Assembly (NCBI GenBank): GCA_947247005.1
Contig: OX365944.1
Coordinates: forward strand, 8,816,501-8,880,500
Source: Spisula solida
Lineage: Eukaryota; Mollusca; Bivalvia; Venerida; Mactridae
DNA: 64,000 bases
Reading direction: 5' to 3'
Shown: in pieces, positions 25,181 through 37,100 of the stretch
How the letters are laid out: each line of letters starts with the position of its first letter
How positions within the stretch are numbered: the stretch's first letter is position 1
Made by a program: the position numbers and the translations under genes
Notes under the pieces: model-generated
What the model was told of the DNA's origin: nothing
Databases searched by the model: none
Seen by the model: the letters and a program-made list of their open reading frames with translations, nothing else

Positions 25181-26514
25181 TAAGATGACCTCAATTCCAG
25201 GGTCCAGGCCCACCCCATCTGGATCCGCACACGATCAGTGTATGATAATTGTTATTTCCGTGATTCTCGTGCACAGAACTTCTATTCAAAACGTCATGGC
25301 GAAATTGGCTGAGTCTGTCAAAGGACATCTATGCATTGTCCTTGCATTTATAAACATAACATGCAATACCAATCATTATATAATCATCTTACATAATAAA
25401 ACAACACAAAACATTGTTGAGGACAGCTTCCTTGCGAGCTCTCTACTTCAAAAATCTCTAGGAGCTCGTAGACAACTCGGAGCTCGGTGAAACATTTTCA
25501 CCGTGCTCCCGAGTCCTCTACGAGTTAAAAATAATCATCGGGATGCTCTTACGAGTTAACGAAGTCCGTACGGACTGCGTACGCACTTGCTAAAATTCGA
25601 CTCGCACGGAGCTCGTACGATCATTGTGACCAGGTTCTTAAATAGATAATTAAAAGTAGCTGAACATATCAATTATTGTCGCACGGTCACCGTACAGACA
25701 GCGTACGAGTTATCTGCGAGCTATGGTTGATCTACGAGCACCGTGCAATGTACGACCGGGCTCCTTGCGAGCACCGTGCGATGTCCGTATGGATATTACG
25801 ATGCCCGTACGAATATCGTACGATTGCATCTCTATCAATCGTACGAAGTCCGTACGAGCTGTGACGCTACGAATGTACAAATACCATCAGGATTTTATAA
25901 AGTGTGGACTCGTACGAGTTGGTAAATTCGTACGGATATCGTACGAGCTTTGTGACCGTAGCATTCATGTTCGGTACTCGTGACAGGCACGGTACCTTCT
26001 AATCCGAAAAAAAATTCGCCAAATTTCAAAGAAACAATTCTCAATCTGGCACATACAGTGTTGCATATAGGCTGTATAATTCATGCTAATCTATAGGGCT
26101 GGGTACCACCAAGAAAAATATATCGGGGTATATCACAGTTTTCCACAAATACCACGGTATATACCACGGTATACAACCAACTTCATTATAAGACTAATAA
26201 TACGGTCACATTTACCCTACGCTTTTCTTACGAGCTCCGTACGAGTTCATTTTGGCGAACTCGCACGGCGTCCGTACGGATATATAAGACTCGTTGGAGC
26301 ATCGATCGGGTTTTCCTAATTCGTAGAGGACTCGGCGACTTGATGACAATGTTTCACCGAGTTCCCGACTGTCAATTTCAACCGCCCAACAGCATCTCGA
26401 AGAATTCGCAATTTTTAAAATAAATGTGATGCACGAGATGCTCAATATATATCGCGAACTTGCTAATAATTAGTAATGAATCTTATGATCCTTTCGATTT
26501 TTTTCAAACTTGTT

Positions 26515-26760
26515 CAATGTTCAATGTTGTTTTTCATAACGACATTGAAAAAAATCGAATGTTCAATGTTGCTTCTCATAACAACATTCAAAAATGTTCA
26601 ATGTTCAATGTTGTTTTTCATAACGAAATTGAAAAAATCGAATGTTCAATGTTTCTTTTCATAACAACATTCAAAAAATTTGAATGTTCAATGTTGCTTT
26701 CCATAACAACATTTGAAAGTTCAATGTTCAATGTTGTTTTTCATAACAACATTCAAAAGG
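26515..26760. repeat. Diverged minisatellite block
   Basis: Five or six units related to the large arrays, in the orientation of the right array (AATGTTCAATGTTG, ATAACAACATTCAAAAA), but clearly diverged from both. It may be an older or separately evolving piece. Confidence 0.8.
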
Positions 26761-26887
26761 CTGAAAATATGAAAATGTCGCGAGATTCGGCTGCCTAGTT
26801 AAGAAGCTTGTAAGAGCTGGTCAAATTCAACCGCCCCACAGTAGAACCAATACTTTGTCATTTTTTCAAGAAAATATTATAGGGAAG

Positions 26888-28290
26888 TGAGGATGCAAAC
26901 GAACGGGCATGAGACAAGCTTTCCAACGCGCCCTCACTTTTCCGGATCGGAGATAAGATGAAAAAGTTTTGCGCGGGGTGCAATCTCGGAAGCTTTCATA
27001 GAGCGTTTATAGAAGGGAAATTGCGCGGAAAACACTGAACGAGAAAGCTCGGCAATTTGACGCGCCGTAAAATCGTTCACATACTGCCTACGCCGGTTGA
27101 GTGTGGATGCAAACGAACGGGCATGAGACGAGCTTTCCAACGCGCTCTCACTTTGCCGGATCGGAGGTCAGATCAAAAAGTTTTGCGCGGGTGCAGTCTC
27201 GGAAGCTTTCATAGATCGTTGATAGAAGGGAAATTGCGCGGAAAACACTGAACGAGAAAGCTCGGCAATTTGACACGCCGAAAATCGTTCATATACTGCA
27301 TACGCCGGTTTAGTGTGGAGGCAAACGAACGGGCATGAGACGAACTTTCCAACACGCCCTCACATGGCTGGCTGTCTTCATTTTAAGAAAAAGGACCGCC
27401 CCATGAAAAGAATGTAATAGTCACCCCACGTAGAAGTCCCGGATGATATTATAGGGAGGAGGCAAAATCCAAGAAAGGCTCAAAATATGAAAATGTTGCG
27501 AAATTCGGCTTACCCACAAATTCGAAAGCGTTTGACCCTGCCGAAGTGTTCTGGCCGATAGAATTGAGTGTGCAAGACCGAATGCGCCGGGTAGGGCAGG
27601 GGTCTGACACGATAAAAAACAAGCCAGATTCGGCTTACCGCTCGACATATAAAGTGCCCTAGAGGATTTGCCCACCCACGGCGGTGCTGCGAAAGAACGC
27701 TTCCTTGCACGGGTCGCGGGAGCTCGCTTGTAGGGCCGAAGTTAGCGGTGGAGCTTCGAGACAGACCGTTTGCTTGCCGCAAATCGGCTTCTTCCCGGCA
27801 GGTTGGAGCTTTGATAGGTAGGATGCTGCGAAAGAACGCTTGCTTGGCCGGGTCGCGGGGGATCGCTGGTAGGGCCGAAGCTAGCGGCGGAGCTTCGAGA
27901 CAGACCGTTTGCTTGCCGCAAATCGGCTTCTTACCGGCAGGTTGGAGCTTTGATAGGTAGGGGTGCTGCGATAGAACGCTTGTGTGCCCGTGTCGCGGGA
28001 GCTCGCTGGTAGGGCCGAAGCTAGCGGCGGAGCTTCGAGACAGACCGTTTGCTTGCCGCAAATCGGCTTCTTACCGGCAGGTTGGAGCTTTGATAGGTAG
28101 GGGTGCTGCGATAGAACGCTTGTGTGCCCGTGTCGCGGGAGCTCGCTGGTAGGGCCGAAGCTAGCGGCGGTGCTTCGAGACTGACTTTTCTCGTGGGTTG
28201 AGAAGTGCCCCTTCTGTTTAAAATGACCACAGCCAGTCATGTGAGGGCGCGTTGGAAAGCTCGTCTAATGCCCATTCTTTTGTTTCATCA
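26888..28290. repeat. 213-bp tandem repeat and inverted flank around a 140-bp repeat
   Basis: A 213-bp unit (AACGAACGGGCATGAGAC, GAAATTGCGCGGAAAACACT) occurs at 26888, 27101 and partly at 27313. A short inverted copy at 28222-28290 (GCGCGTTGGAAAGCTCG) mirrors 27313-27390. Between them, 27683-28190 has four copies of a ~140-bp GC-rich unit (TAGGGCCGAAGCTAGCGGCG, AAATCGGCTTCTTACCGGCA). Long minus-strand frames here, up to 183 residues, follow the repeats and show no domain. Confidence 0.85.
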
Positions 28291-28302
28291 CTCAACCGGC
28301 TC

Positions 28303-29880
28303 CATAACGACATTGAAAAAATCGAATGTTCAATGTTCAATGTTGCTTCTCATAACAACATTAAAAAAAGTTCAATGTCCAATGTTCAATGTTGTTTTTC
28401 ATAACGACATTGAAAAAATCGAATGTTCAATGTTGCTTTCTATAACTACATTCAAAAAAATCGAATGTTCAATGTTCAATGTTGTTTTCCAAAACTACAT
28501 TCAAAAAATCCAATGTTCAATGTTCAATGTTGTTTTCTAAAACTACATTCAAAAAAATCCAATGTTCAATGTTCAATGTTGCTTTCTATAACTACATTCA
28601 AAAAAATCCAATGTTCAATGTTCAATGTTGCTTTCTATAACTACATTCAAAAAAATCCAATGTTCAATGTTCAATGTTGCTTTCTATAACTACATTCAAA
28701 AGAATCCAATGTTCAATGTTCAATGTTGCTTTCTATAACTACATTCAAAAAAATCGAATGTTCAATGTTGTTTTCTAAAACTACATTCAAAAAAATCGAA
28801 TGTTCAATGTTCAATGTTGTTTTCCAAAACTACATTCAAAAAAATCCAACGTTCAATGTTCAATGTTGTTTTCTAAAACTACATTCAAAAAAATCCAATG
28901 TTCAATGTTCAATGTTGCTTTCTATAACTACATTCAAAAAAATCCAATGTTCAATGTTGTTTTCTAAAACTACATTCAAAAAAATCGAATGTTCAATGTT
29001 CAATGTTGTTTTCCAAAACTACATTAAAAAAAATCGAATGTTCAATGTTCAATGTTGTTTTCCAAAACTACATTCAAAAAAATCCAATGTTCAATGTTCA
29101 ATGTTGTTTTCTAAAACTACATTCAAAAAAATCCAATGTTCAATGTTCAATGTTGCTTTCTATAACTACATTCAAAAAAATCCAATGTTCAATGTTGTTT
29201 TCTAAAACTACATTAAAAAAAATCGAATGTTCAATGTTGTTTTCCAAAACTACATTCAAAAAAATCCAATGTTCAATGTTCAATGTTGTTTTCTAAAACT
29301 ACATTCAAAAGAATCCAATGTTCAATGTTCAATGTTGTTTTCTAAAACTACATTCAAAAAATCCAATGTTCAATGTTGCTTTCTATAACTACATTCAAAA
29401 AAATCGAATGTTCAATGTTGTTTTCTAAAACTACATTCAAAAAAATCGAATGTTCAATGTTGTTTTCCAAAACTACATTCAAAAAAATCCAATGTTCAAT
29501 GTTGTTTTCTAAAACTACATTCAAAAAAATCCAATGTTCAATGTTCAATGTTGTTTTCTAAAACTACATTCAAAAAATCCAATGTTCAATGTTGCTTTCT
29601 ATAACTACATTCAAAAAAATCGAATGTTCAATGTTCAATGTTGTTTTCTAAAACTACATTAAAAAAAATCGAATGTTCAATGTTGTTTTCCAAAACTACA
29701 TTCAAAAAAATCCAATGTTCAATGTTCAATGTTGTTTTCCATAACTACATTCGAAAAGTTCAATGTCCAATGTTCAATGTTGTTCCCCATAACGACATTG
29801 AAACAATTTGAATGTTCAATGTTCAATGTTGCTTTTCAAAACTACATTCAACAAAATTAAATGTTCAATGTTTAATGTCG
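28303..29880. repeat. 41/49-bp minisatellite, right array (inverted)
   Basis: About 32 units, the reverse complement of the left array (AATGTTCAATGTTGTTTTC, AAAACTACATTCAAAAAAATC). Units at both ends of the array are more diverged. Open frames through it are by-products. Confidence 0.97.
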
Positions 29881-29889
29881 TATGTAGTG

Positions 29890-31117
29890 CCAACTTCACG
29901 CTGCTGTATTTTTCAGCAGTTTGGACGCTGGTCGAGTTTATTCCGGTGTATGTTTAAATGGTATTAGTCCAAATAACCCAGATACGTGTAACATCGGATA
30001 CACCTGTAAAATGCCGTACGGACCGGTCCGATTGCAATACCGGCTGACCGGTTCACTATTGCAAAGGTGGCGCTGCCTAGCGGCGGTGTAGGAAGAAAAG
30101 TAGTTTCTTCAACTAAAGTATAGTCGATTGTAGAAACGTGTGTAAATAACTATAGTTGGTCGATTCTCGAATAAATAAAAAGTATTTATTTAATGCTAAC
30201 TGATGAGATATGGAGTTCTATCAGTGAAATAAAACCTATATCAGTCACTGGTTATCACCTACAATGTGACTGATATAAGCTCTGCCCCCTCACAGGGACT
30301 ACTTTAATTTTACCAAAAACTTAACACTAAACCGTCTGTAACGTTTTTATTACTGAACGGAAACATGTCCTGCGGGGTTATTTATTCTTAGTTAGAACAA
30401 TTCCTACAAGTTGGTGTATGATTTTATGCAAAATTCTCAAAAAGTTCTTTTCACCTATTCGCCATAATCAAAGATGACGGATTTTGAATTGAAAAATATG
30501 AATGGAATAACATATTCATAAGCAGCCTAACCACAGTGGTAGATTCTAATTTGGCATACATAGTACCAGTTTTGACACCAGATAAGCATTAAATAAATAG
30601 AATATTTGTTTGTTTTGATTGAATATGGTTAATATCTCATCTTGTAGTGATAAAATTTTAATATTTTTACTCGCGCTACGCGCTCTTGAACTTTGAATAT
30701 TGAATTTTATCACTTCACGATGAGATATAAACCATATTTAATCAAAACAAACAAATATCCTCTATCTATATTACATAAAGCTGTTTAATAGAGTATCAGG
30801 TAAAAATTCCTGTGTCGATGACTTACAGTTCATGCTGACAAACAAGTGCTGTATTTATACCTAACATAGATCTACATTTATTAAATATGCAGACGTGCAT
30901 GGACATGTACTAAGTTAGAGAATTAAAGCTCCAGCACGAATAAGATGTAAAGTACAACCTCCTCGACAGAGCAACAACCTTTGATTTCCGGCCATTGTAT
31001 TACTTCAATGATTAGGAGACTATAAAATTCATCTTGTATGACTTATTGCGCCTCCCAAAACTGCTAATTTCACCGTCATTTTGTTAACATTTTACTTATA
31101 CATCCCCAAAAAGCCAT
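29890..31117. other. Non-coding spacer between right array and right inverted repeat
   Basis: Apart from the palindrome at 30603-30759 and a fragment resembling a pogo-type MITE end at 30949-30975 (AAGTACAACCTCCTC...AGAGCAACAACC), nothing is recognisable. Confidence 0.4.
30603..30759. mobile_element. 157-bp palindromic MITE
   Basis: The arms ATTTGTTTGTTTTGATTGAA and inward return inverted (TTTAATCAAAACAAACAAAT). They enclose TACTCGCGCTACGCGCTC at the centre. It could fold into one long imperfect hairpin. No coding capacity. Confidence 0.8.
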
Positions 31118-31883
31118 GCACTCATCATTAGCAGGCATAAAAGGCAACTCACAACCGACAATTACCAGCGTCAGCGATCACCAGGTATGTAATATATACC
31201 GTTAATCAACTGGACGAAAATAACCACTAAACACTCGTGATTCTTGGTGAAATGGACTTTGGAATACAGCCTAATATGAATCTGGGCTATATTTATAACA
31301 TACAAATCGTACAAAGGGGTTTTATGGCCCTGTCAAGTCATTAGAATGTCTGCCTTTGTCGTTAGCATAAGTCTCTTATCTCTGCCTCTGCGTTAGCATT
31401 AATATTTAACGCTCTGCCTTTGTCGTTATCATTCGAAAAACAGAACTGCCTATTTCGTTAGCATTTTTTTGGTACCTCGTTCAATTTAAACCTCTGTATC
31501 TTCACAGAAAATGCACATTTTCCAAAACGGAAACGACAGATATATTGAGGAAGGATTGAAGTTGGTATTCAATATTTTATAATTGTTCCAAACCACGAAT
31601 TAAGTTAAGAATTTAATGTCAAAGGCGAAAGTTTCGAACTTTTGGCAAACATCGCGTACCTAAAGCCTGTTTACTCGAATAATATGCCATTTGTGGGAAC
31701 ATAAATTGTATATACTTATTGTTCATTCATCGCTTGAACCATATATGTAAGTGATCATTTTCAAAAGCAACGCAAAACACATATAAAATAACAAATACTT
31801 ACCCCACTGTAGTGGCGTAAAACGCGTGTGTCTCTGCCTTCAACATACAGAACTGCCTTACACACAGCGGGTTGTACGGTGTG
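31118..31883 (-). repeat. Right 770-bp inverted repeat of the 19-kb element
   Basis: Reverse complement of 13294-14065, including the repeated CTAACG/GGCAG motifs and the segment ending GTTGTACGGTGTG. The terminal 278 bases outside it (31884-32161) are not clearly related to the left terminal 201 bases. Confidence 0.88.
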
Positions 31884-32161
31884 TCGTCTCTAACTCAACT
31901 CCACTGACTCTCTACTAAACCCAAACTCTTAACTGAACTCCTCAGTAACATGGTCTATGGTATATTTGACCAGCCCAGACATATATTACAAAAACACTTC
32001 CTTGACAAGTGTATGCCCAAGGCTGTCTTGTTTTAGTGTATGGACATCGAAATATATTGACATACATAACTTAGTACAAATCTATATTTATGCACGGTCA
32101 ATAATAAGGTACATTGGAATTAATATTACATAATTAGCTATCCCTCAATCATTACACTACA

Positions 32162-32795
32162 AAGCCTACACAAAGTGTTTCTATGATTTGACCTTGTGAC
32201 CTAGTTTTTGATCTCGGACGACTAAATATCGTACTTGACCTCGATTTTGTTGACAAATTCATTGTGGCCAAGTTTAATAAAGATTAGGTCAAAATTGTGA
32301 CCTCTAGTGACTACACAAGGTTTTTCTATGATTTGACCTTGTGACCTAGTTTTTGACCCTGGATGACCCAATATCGAACTTGACCTAGATTTTGTTAACA
32401 TAATTATTGTGACAAAGTTTCATAAAGATTAGGTCAGAATTGTGACCTCTAGTGACTACACAAGGTTGTTCTATGATTTGACCTAGATTTTGTTGACAAA
32501 TTCATTGTGACCAAGTTTAATAAAGATTAAGTCAAAATTGTGACCTCTAGTGACTACACAAGGTTTTTCTATGATTTGACCTTGTGACGTAGTTTTTGAA
32601 CCCGGATGACACGATATCGAACTTGGTCTAGCGTTTGTTGAGATGATCATTGTGACCAAGTTTCATAATGATAAGGCTAAAACTGAACTGTGACCTCTAG
32701 TGTCTACACAAGTAAACTGTGGACGGACGGACGAAGAGTGATCACAAAAGCTCACTCTGTCACTTTGTGACAGGTGAGCTAAAATAAATAAAAAA
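32162..32795. repeat. GACCT satellite, right part, and its end
   Basis: The satellite resumes exactly after the AAGC duplication and continues for about four units. It ends with ACTGTGGACGGACGGACG and a hairpin-forming GTCACTTTGTGACAGGTGAGC, an ending I have seen with this repeat in bivalves. Left part, insertion and right part therefore formed one array. Confidence 0.88.
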
Positions 32796-33109
32796 GTTGT
32801 TTTACACTGGGGCTAACTACCCACTCCATATATTGTGATAGGGCCCTCAGTGATTTTAACTGTTTCATAAATATTGGCCGTCTATCCTATCTAATATTGA
32901 ATTCCTGCCGTCGAATACTATATAATCCAATATTGGACAGAAGGTCACCAGAACGAGGCCAATGTAATACATTATGTCCTGTCCGAGACACTTAAATTAT
33001 GTGTGGTCACAAAAGCTTCCATTAACGTTGTATTCACTCCGAATCCATGTACTTTCCGTCTACAAGCTAACAAACTATCACGGTCCCTATGAATTATTCG
33101 GGTACAATG

Positions 33110-33762
33110 TACGAGGGTCGTTCATTTAATACCCGGACGATCGCCATAGCGCTTGATTGAAGCATGCAATATTGTAATAAATGTTCGTTTAATAAGACGT
33201 ACACAACAACTTGATAATTCGACAAAACTAGGTATAATGTTATCCAACCGAAAACAAACATTTGTTACTATAGTAACCCAACTAAGGACTATCCGGTTTT
33301 CAGTGAAATGTAGAGTGTTGATATAACAGGGTGCGTAGTATAGTTGCCAATTTTCAATTAAAACATCATATAACGTTATGGCTACATCTACGTTATGTTA
33401 TATAACGTTTGACGTCATTTCTGTACTGTAACTGTGTGTGAAGCGCTGTTTATTGACAACGGATGAATGGTAAATGTGTGTGCTCGTGTGACTTTATGGC
33501 TCAAAAACGATGGTCAAATAGAGAAAAAGTGTCACATTTTAGGAGCGAAAATGGCGTAACGTCACAATATTTTGACGTCGACTCGGGTCGACTCGCGTTA
33601 CATGTACTTAATAAAACACTAATATTATGTAAACCCTTCGTGGCAACAAGTTGAAATTTCGTATGTGAATTAAGGAATGGTGTGAATGTATTCCTGTACG
33701 TTTTCATTATTATCGGTCCACCAGTTTTCCAGCAATATCGATCGTCCGGGTATTAAATACTA
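33110..33762. mobile_element. Possible mariner-like inverted-repeat element
   Basis: The left end TACGAGGGTCGTTCATTTAA then TACCCGGACGATCG is mirrored at 33738-33760 (CGATCGTCCGGGTATTAAAT). The interior includes a 63-residue frame at 33463-33654 without a recognised domain. The right terminus lacks a clear TACGAGGG complement, so the boundary is uncertain. Confidence 0.5.
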
Positions 33763-33930
33763 TCAGAAAACCAGCGGGTACCACCTAACCGCCCGGAGAG
33801 TTATCACATAGAAGAAATACAAATATGCCCTAGTATATAGCGCAAGATTGGCGATTGTCATTATGTATTATTTCATTCATCAATCTTCGGGGGACTTTAA
33901 AGATGTCTGCACATGATGACACCCCAAATA

Positions 33931-34097
33931 CAGTACAACCTCTCCAAATCAGCCCTCTGTAGAACAACAACCTCTCTTATAAAAACACCGTATAAACAGC
34001 TGGCATTTACTCAAATATTATATGTAGAGCAACAACTAGTACACAACGTCCAAAAAATGCATCTCCTAAAGGGGGTTGCTGAACAGAGGTTGTACTG
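33931..34097. mobile_element. 167-bp pogo-like MITE with TA duplication
   Basis: Terminal repeats CAGTACAACCTCT and AGAGGTTGTACTG, flanked by TA on both sides. The interior has repeats of AGAACAACAACCTCT type. A relative lies at 40578-40752. It ends about 40 bases upstream of the first visible MIEAP-like exon. Confidence 0.85.
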
Positions 34098-34136
34098 TAT
34101 ACATAATAATTATATATAAATGTACATTAAAGGTTG

Positions 34137-37100
34137 AGTAGCATTGCGTCGAGTCGAGTCAGAGATGGAAACCCGAATGTGGTTGATCTCAGTGACCAGA
34201 ATCGTCCAGGAAAACTAGGAGAACAATATTCTGAACTGTATGATAATGAATGGACAGATGCTTACAATGTCATAGATGAACTAAAGCGATGCACCTCCCC
34301 GCAGATTATACAGATACTGCTACAGATACTGCTGGTTAGTATAATAACTCTATGATATTGAATGGACATGTACTTATAATGCCATAGTGGAACTTAAACT
34401 GTGCACCTCCCCACAGATCATAAATTTTACAAACTGCTACAAATACTGCTGGTTAGTATAACTAACATTATCTCAATTGGTTGACCGCCTAACATGGTTA
34501 TTTAAAGTCGCAGGTCATTGGTCAATCTGGCAGGAAAAACACCCAATGACCATGTACTTGTGTATAACGCTGTCGAACGCAAACAAACAAACAACAAAAG
34601 TACACTGAACGATGTTTCATCTCCAACCTTGCTCATTATTAATAACACTACTGTCACAAACAAACAAACAAACAAACAAACAATAGTCCAGTGAGACTGC
34701 CTGCAACTAAGTCGTCTACATATAGAACAACTGTTTTCATCGTCAACCTTGCTCATTATTAATATCACTGTGTCTGTATTCTGCACCATTTTACACACTT
34801 TGTAAAATTTAGTTAGGTTTATTTGTATTTCAGAAATGTTTCGAAATATGTAAGGCTACTGCTGACCAGCAGTTAGATGGGATAAGAACGGAGTTAACAA
34901 ATATTATTTCACAAGTAGCAAAGGTAAATATTGAAGTAAATATATGTAGTAATTAGCACGTATAACCTAGTCAATTGCACATATTATTTTCAACGGGCTA
35001 TTTCGGTATACTTTAACGGCAAGTACAATACTTGTATAAAAAACTAAAACCCATTGATTCAAACTCACCATGTAGTTGATACTCGACACTATTGCTATAA
35101 TCAATATAGAGTAGAGCAGACATTGCAGAAGATGTTGGTCTCCAAGGACCATGGCAATGGGAATATATTCAGTATTGTTGTTGTCTAGTTTCGGCTGATG
35201 TATCGCAAGTATAGAACGTATAGCTTCAACAATATAACTGACAAACTTTTGTGCTATTATACACTTATTTATGTCTCATCCACATGTATAATTATAAAAC
35301 AACATCATTATATAGATCTACTAACTAATAAAATATGTTGTCATTCTGACTAGAATTATAAGAGACTAGCAACATATTAATATATATGTACTCATAAGAA
35401 CCGACTATTTTACAACAAAAATTCAAAAACTATCTATAAAGTCCCAAGTTAAATTGTGTAAGTGTTTCAGATGATGAGTGACTGGTAAGTATTTTAAAAT
35501 TATTAATCTAGTGACTATGGACTGATTAGATATATTTCATAAATCTTACATGATGTATTACAATAACCTACGGTTAACATTTAAAACATTACATAGGTAT
35601 TAAAAACCAAATAGATAAAAAAACGTAAAAAACACATCATTATTTGTATAAAAAGTCATTTCTAGTTTTAAAATCATAAAACATGTTTTGACACTGATTT
35701 TGATCATATTCACATTTATTCAGACAGTACAAGTATTACCTTATTGTGGTCAATAAGATTCAAGTAATTGCCATTTACCTCACATGCCTTACATATGTAT
35801 ACTTACAGGACTCAAAGACAGCCATAGATGACATGATGTATAGGGTGAAGGAAGAGAGGAAGTTATATGCTGTGAAACAGACACCAGACTTTCAAATGGT
35901 ATTGATCTTGTTGATGATCTATTGTTGACGGTTATTGGCAGCTTGGTGGCGATTTGGACAGTTTTAAAATATGACGCGAAAATTTCAGAGGCAATGCTTG
36001 TCAAATGTGATATACATCAGTTGAAAAATACACTCGATATCTGTCTCAAAGTTTACAGTAGTTGGAACAAATACACAGTCTTACCATGCTAGTGTTTGAG
36101 AAAACTATGACAGGGGCTTAAAAGTAATAAAAATATGTTTCGTAGTCATTTGTGTAATAGTGTGTATAGGATTTAATTACTTATAGGAGAGAAACTTGTG
36201 TAATAGCCGACTATCTCAGTCGGTAGATCATTCGCTCTGTTAGCGAACGGCCCCGTGTTCGAGCCCCGGTCAGGTTGCACATTTTTTCACCCTGTTGCAT
36301 TCGTTTGTAGGATTATATGTCAGTAAGATAAGAGATAAGATATTGTTTATTTCCAATTTTGGGCCCACATACGGGCATACAATTTTGACATATATAAATG
36401 GCCTAAAGTTTCAAAATATGTATTAACCATCATTAACAACAACTAAGAGAAAGAAACAAAAACTACCTAAAGCTAAATTCTAATGCAGGCAGACTAAATC
36501 ATCTAGCATATTAATTAACAACATTACAGTCAAATAAAGAACAATTAATGATTGAAAAAAAGAAGACTAGTTCACATAGTATTGCAACAGGAGATATACA
36601 TTTGACTAGACCATAATTATGTTAAATGATTTTAAATTAATCACATGTTCGTTAAACTTTTTCTTTTCTGAAAGCAATCGAAGATATACTTTGACGAATA
36701 CGTTATAACATCTTTATTTTCATTTGACAGTAGCCAAATACATTTCTACTATTAAGTGTATCAAAACTTTGTCAGTACGTCGATATACACTGATCTCTGC
36801 GTCTTGAACAATTTGACAGTGGTCTTTACTTGCTTTATGCTTAGAAGATAGATGAATAGCTCGATACGATACAGTAAACAACACTTTTAGTGGACTTCTA
36901 CTTACTAAAATGTACATTTTTCTGGTTTTCACTGATCTACATCTTGGTTACACGATCGTGCCATCTTGGTTACACGATCGTGCCATCTTGGTTACACGAT
37001 CGTGCCATCGTGGTTACACGATCGTGCCATCGTTGTTACACGATCGTGCCATCGTGGTTACATTATCGTGCCATCGTTGTTACACGATCGTGCCTTTCCG

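Larger units (their letters stand above)
23203..26345. repeat. Cluster of CGTACGAG-rich inverted-repeat element copies
   Basis: Blocks at 23203-23345, 25430-25635, 25680-25970 and 26205-26345 share GCGAACTCGCACGGCGTCCG, CGTACGGATATCG, CTCGTAGAGG and CTCGGCGACTCGGTGAAA in both orientations. Termini look like CTACGGTCAC...GTGACCGTAG, for example 'GTGACCGTAGCATTC' near 25950. The first two blocks may be halves of one copy split by about 2 kb of later sequence that includes the next repeat. They resemble non-autonomous palindromic DNA elements. Confidence 0.65.
13093..32161. mobile_element. 19-kb inverted-repeat (fold-back) element in satellite DNA
   Basis: The element begins TGTTACGTAG and ends ATTACACTACA, flanked on both sides by AAGC (13089-13092 and 32162-32165), which occurs once in intact satellite units. 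Inside are ~770-bp inverted repeats (13294-14065 and 31118-31883) and, further in, inverted arrays of one 41/49-bp minisatellite (14931-19147 and 28303-29880). The ~10-kb core holds several other tandem repeats. No reverse transcriptase, transposase, integrase or other protein domain could be recognised, so it is non-autonomous or a decayed remnant. TG..CA termini with a 4-bp duplication are what DDE integrases of the Gypsy/Ginger type leave. The outermost ~200-270 bases of the two ends are not obviously alike. Confidence 0.7.

Noticed and set aside
27510..28240. 183- and 119-residue minus-strand frames as a gene
   Set aside because: They coincide with four 140-bp tandem units, repeat the same peptide, and show no domain.
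27881..28240. Horizontal transfer from a GC-rich genome
   Set aside because: The GC-rich block is a tandem repeat and not a coding region, so composition alone does not support transfer.
13093..32161. Polinton/Maverick element
   Set aside because: Size and inverted repeats fit, but no polymerase B, integrase, ATPase or capsid gene is recognisable, and the duplication looks like 4 bp where 6 is usual.
36204..36290. Functional tRNA gene
   Set aside because: A and B boxes are recognisable but the acceptor stem does not pair and the T stem has a mismatch. A SINE or pseudogene is the better call.
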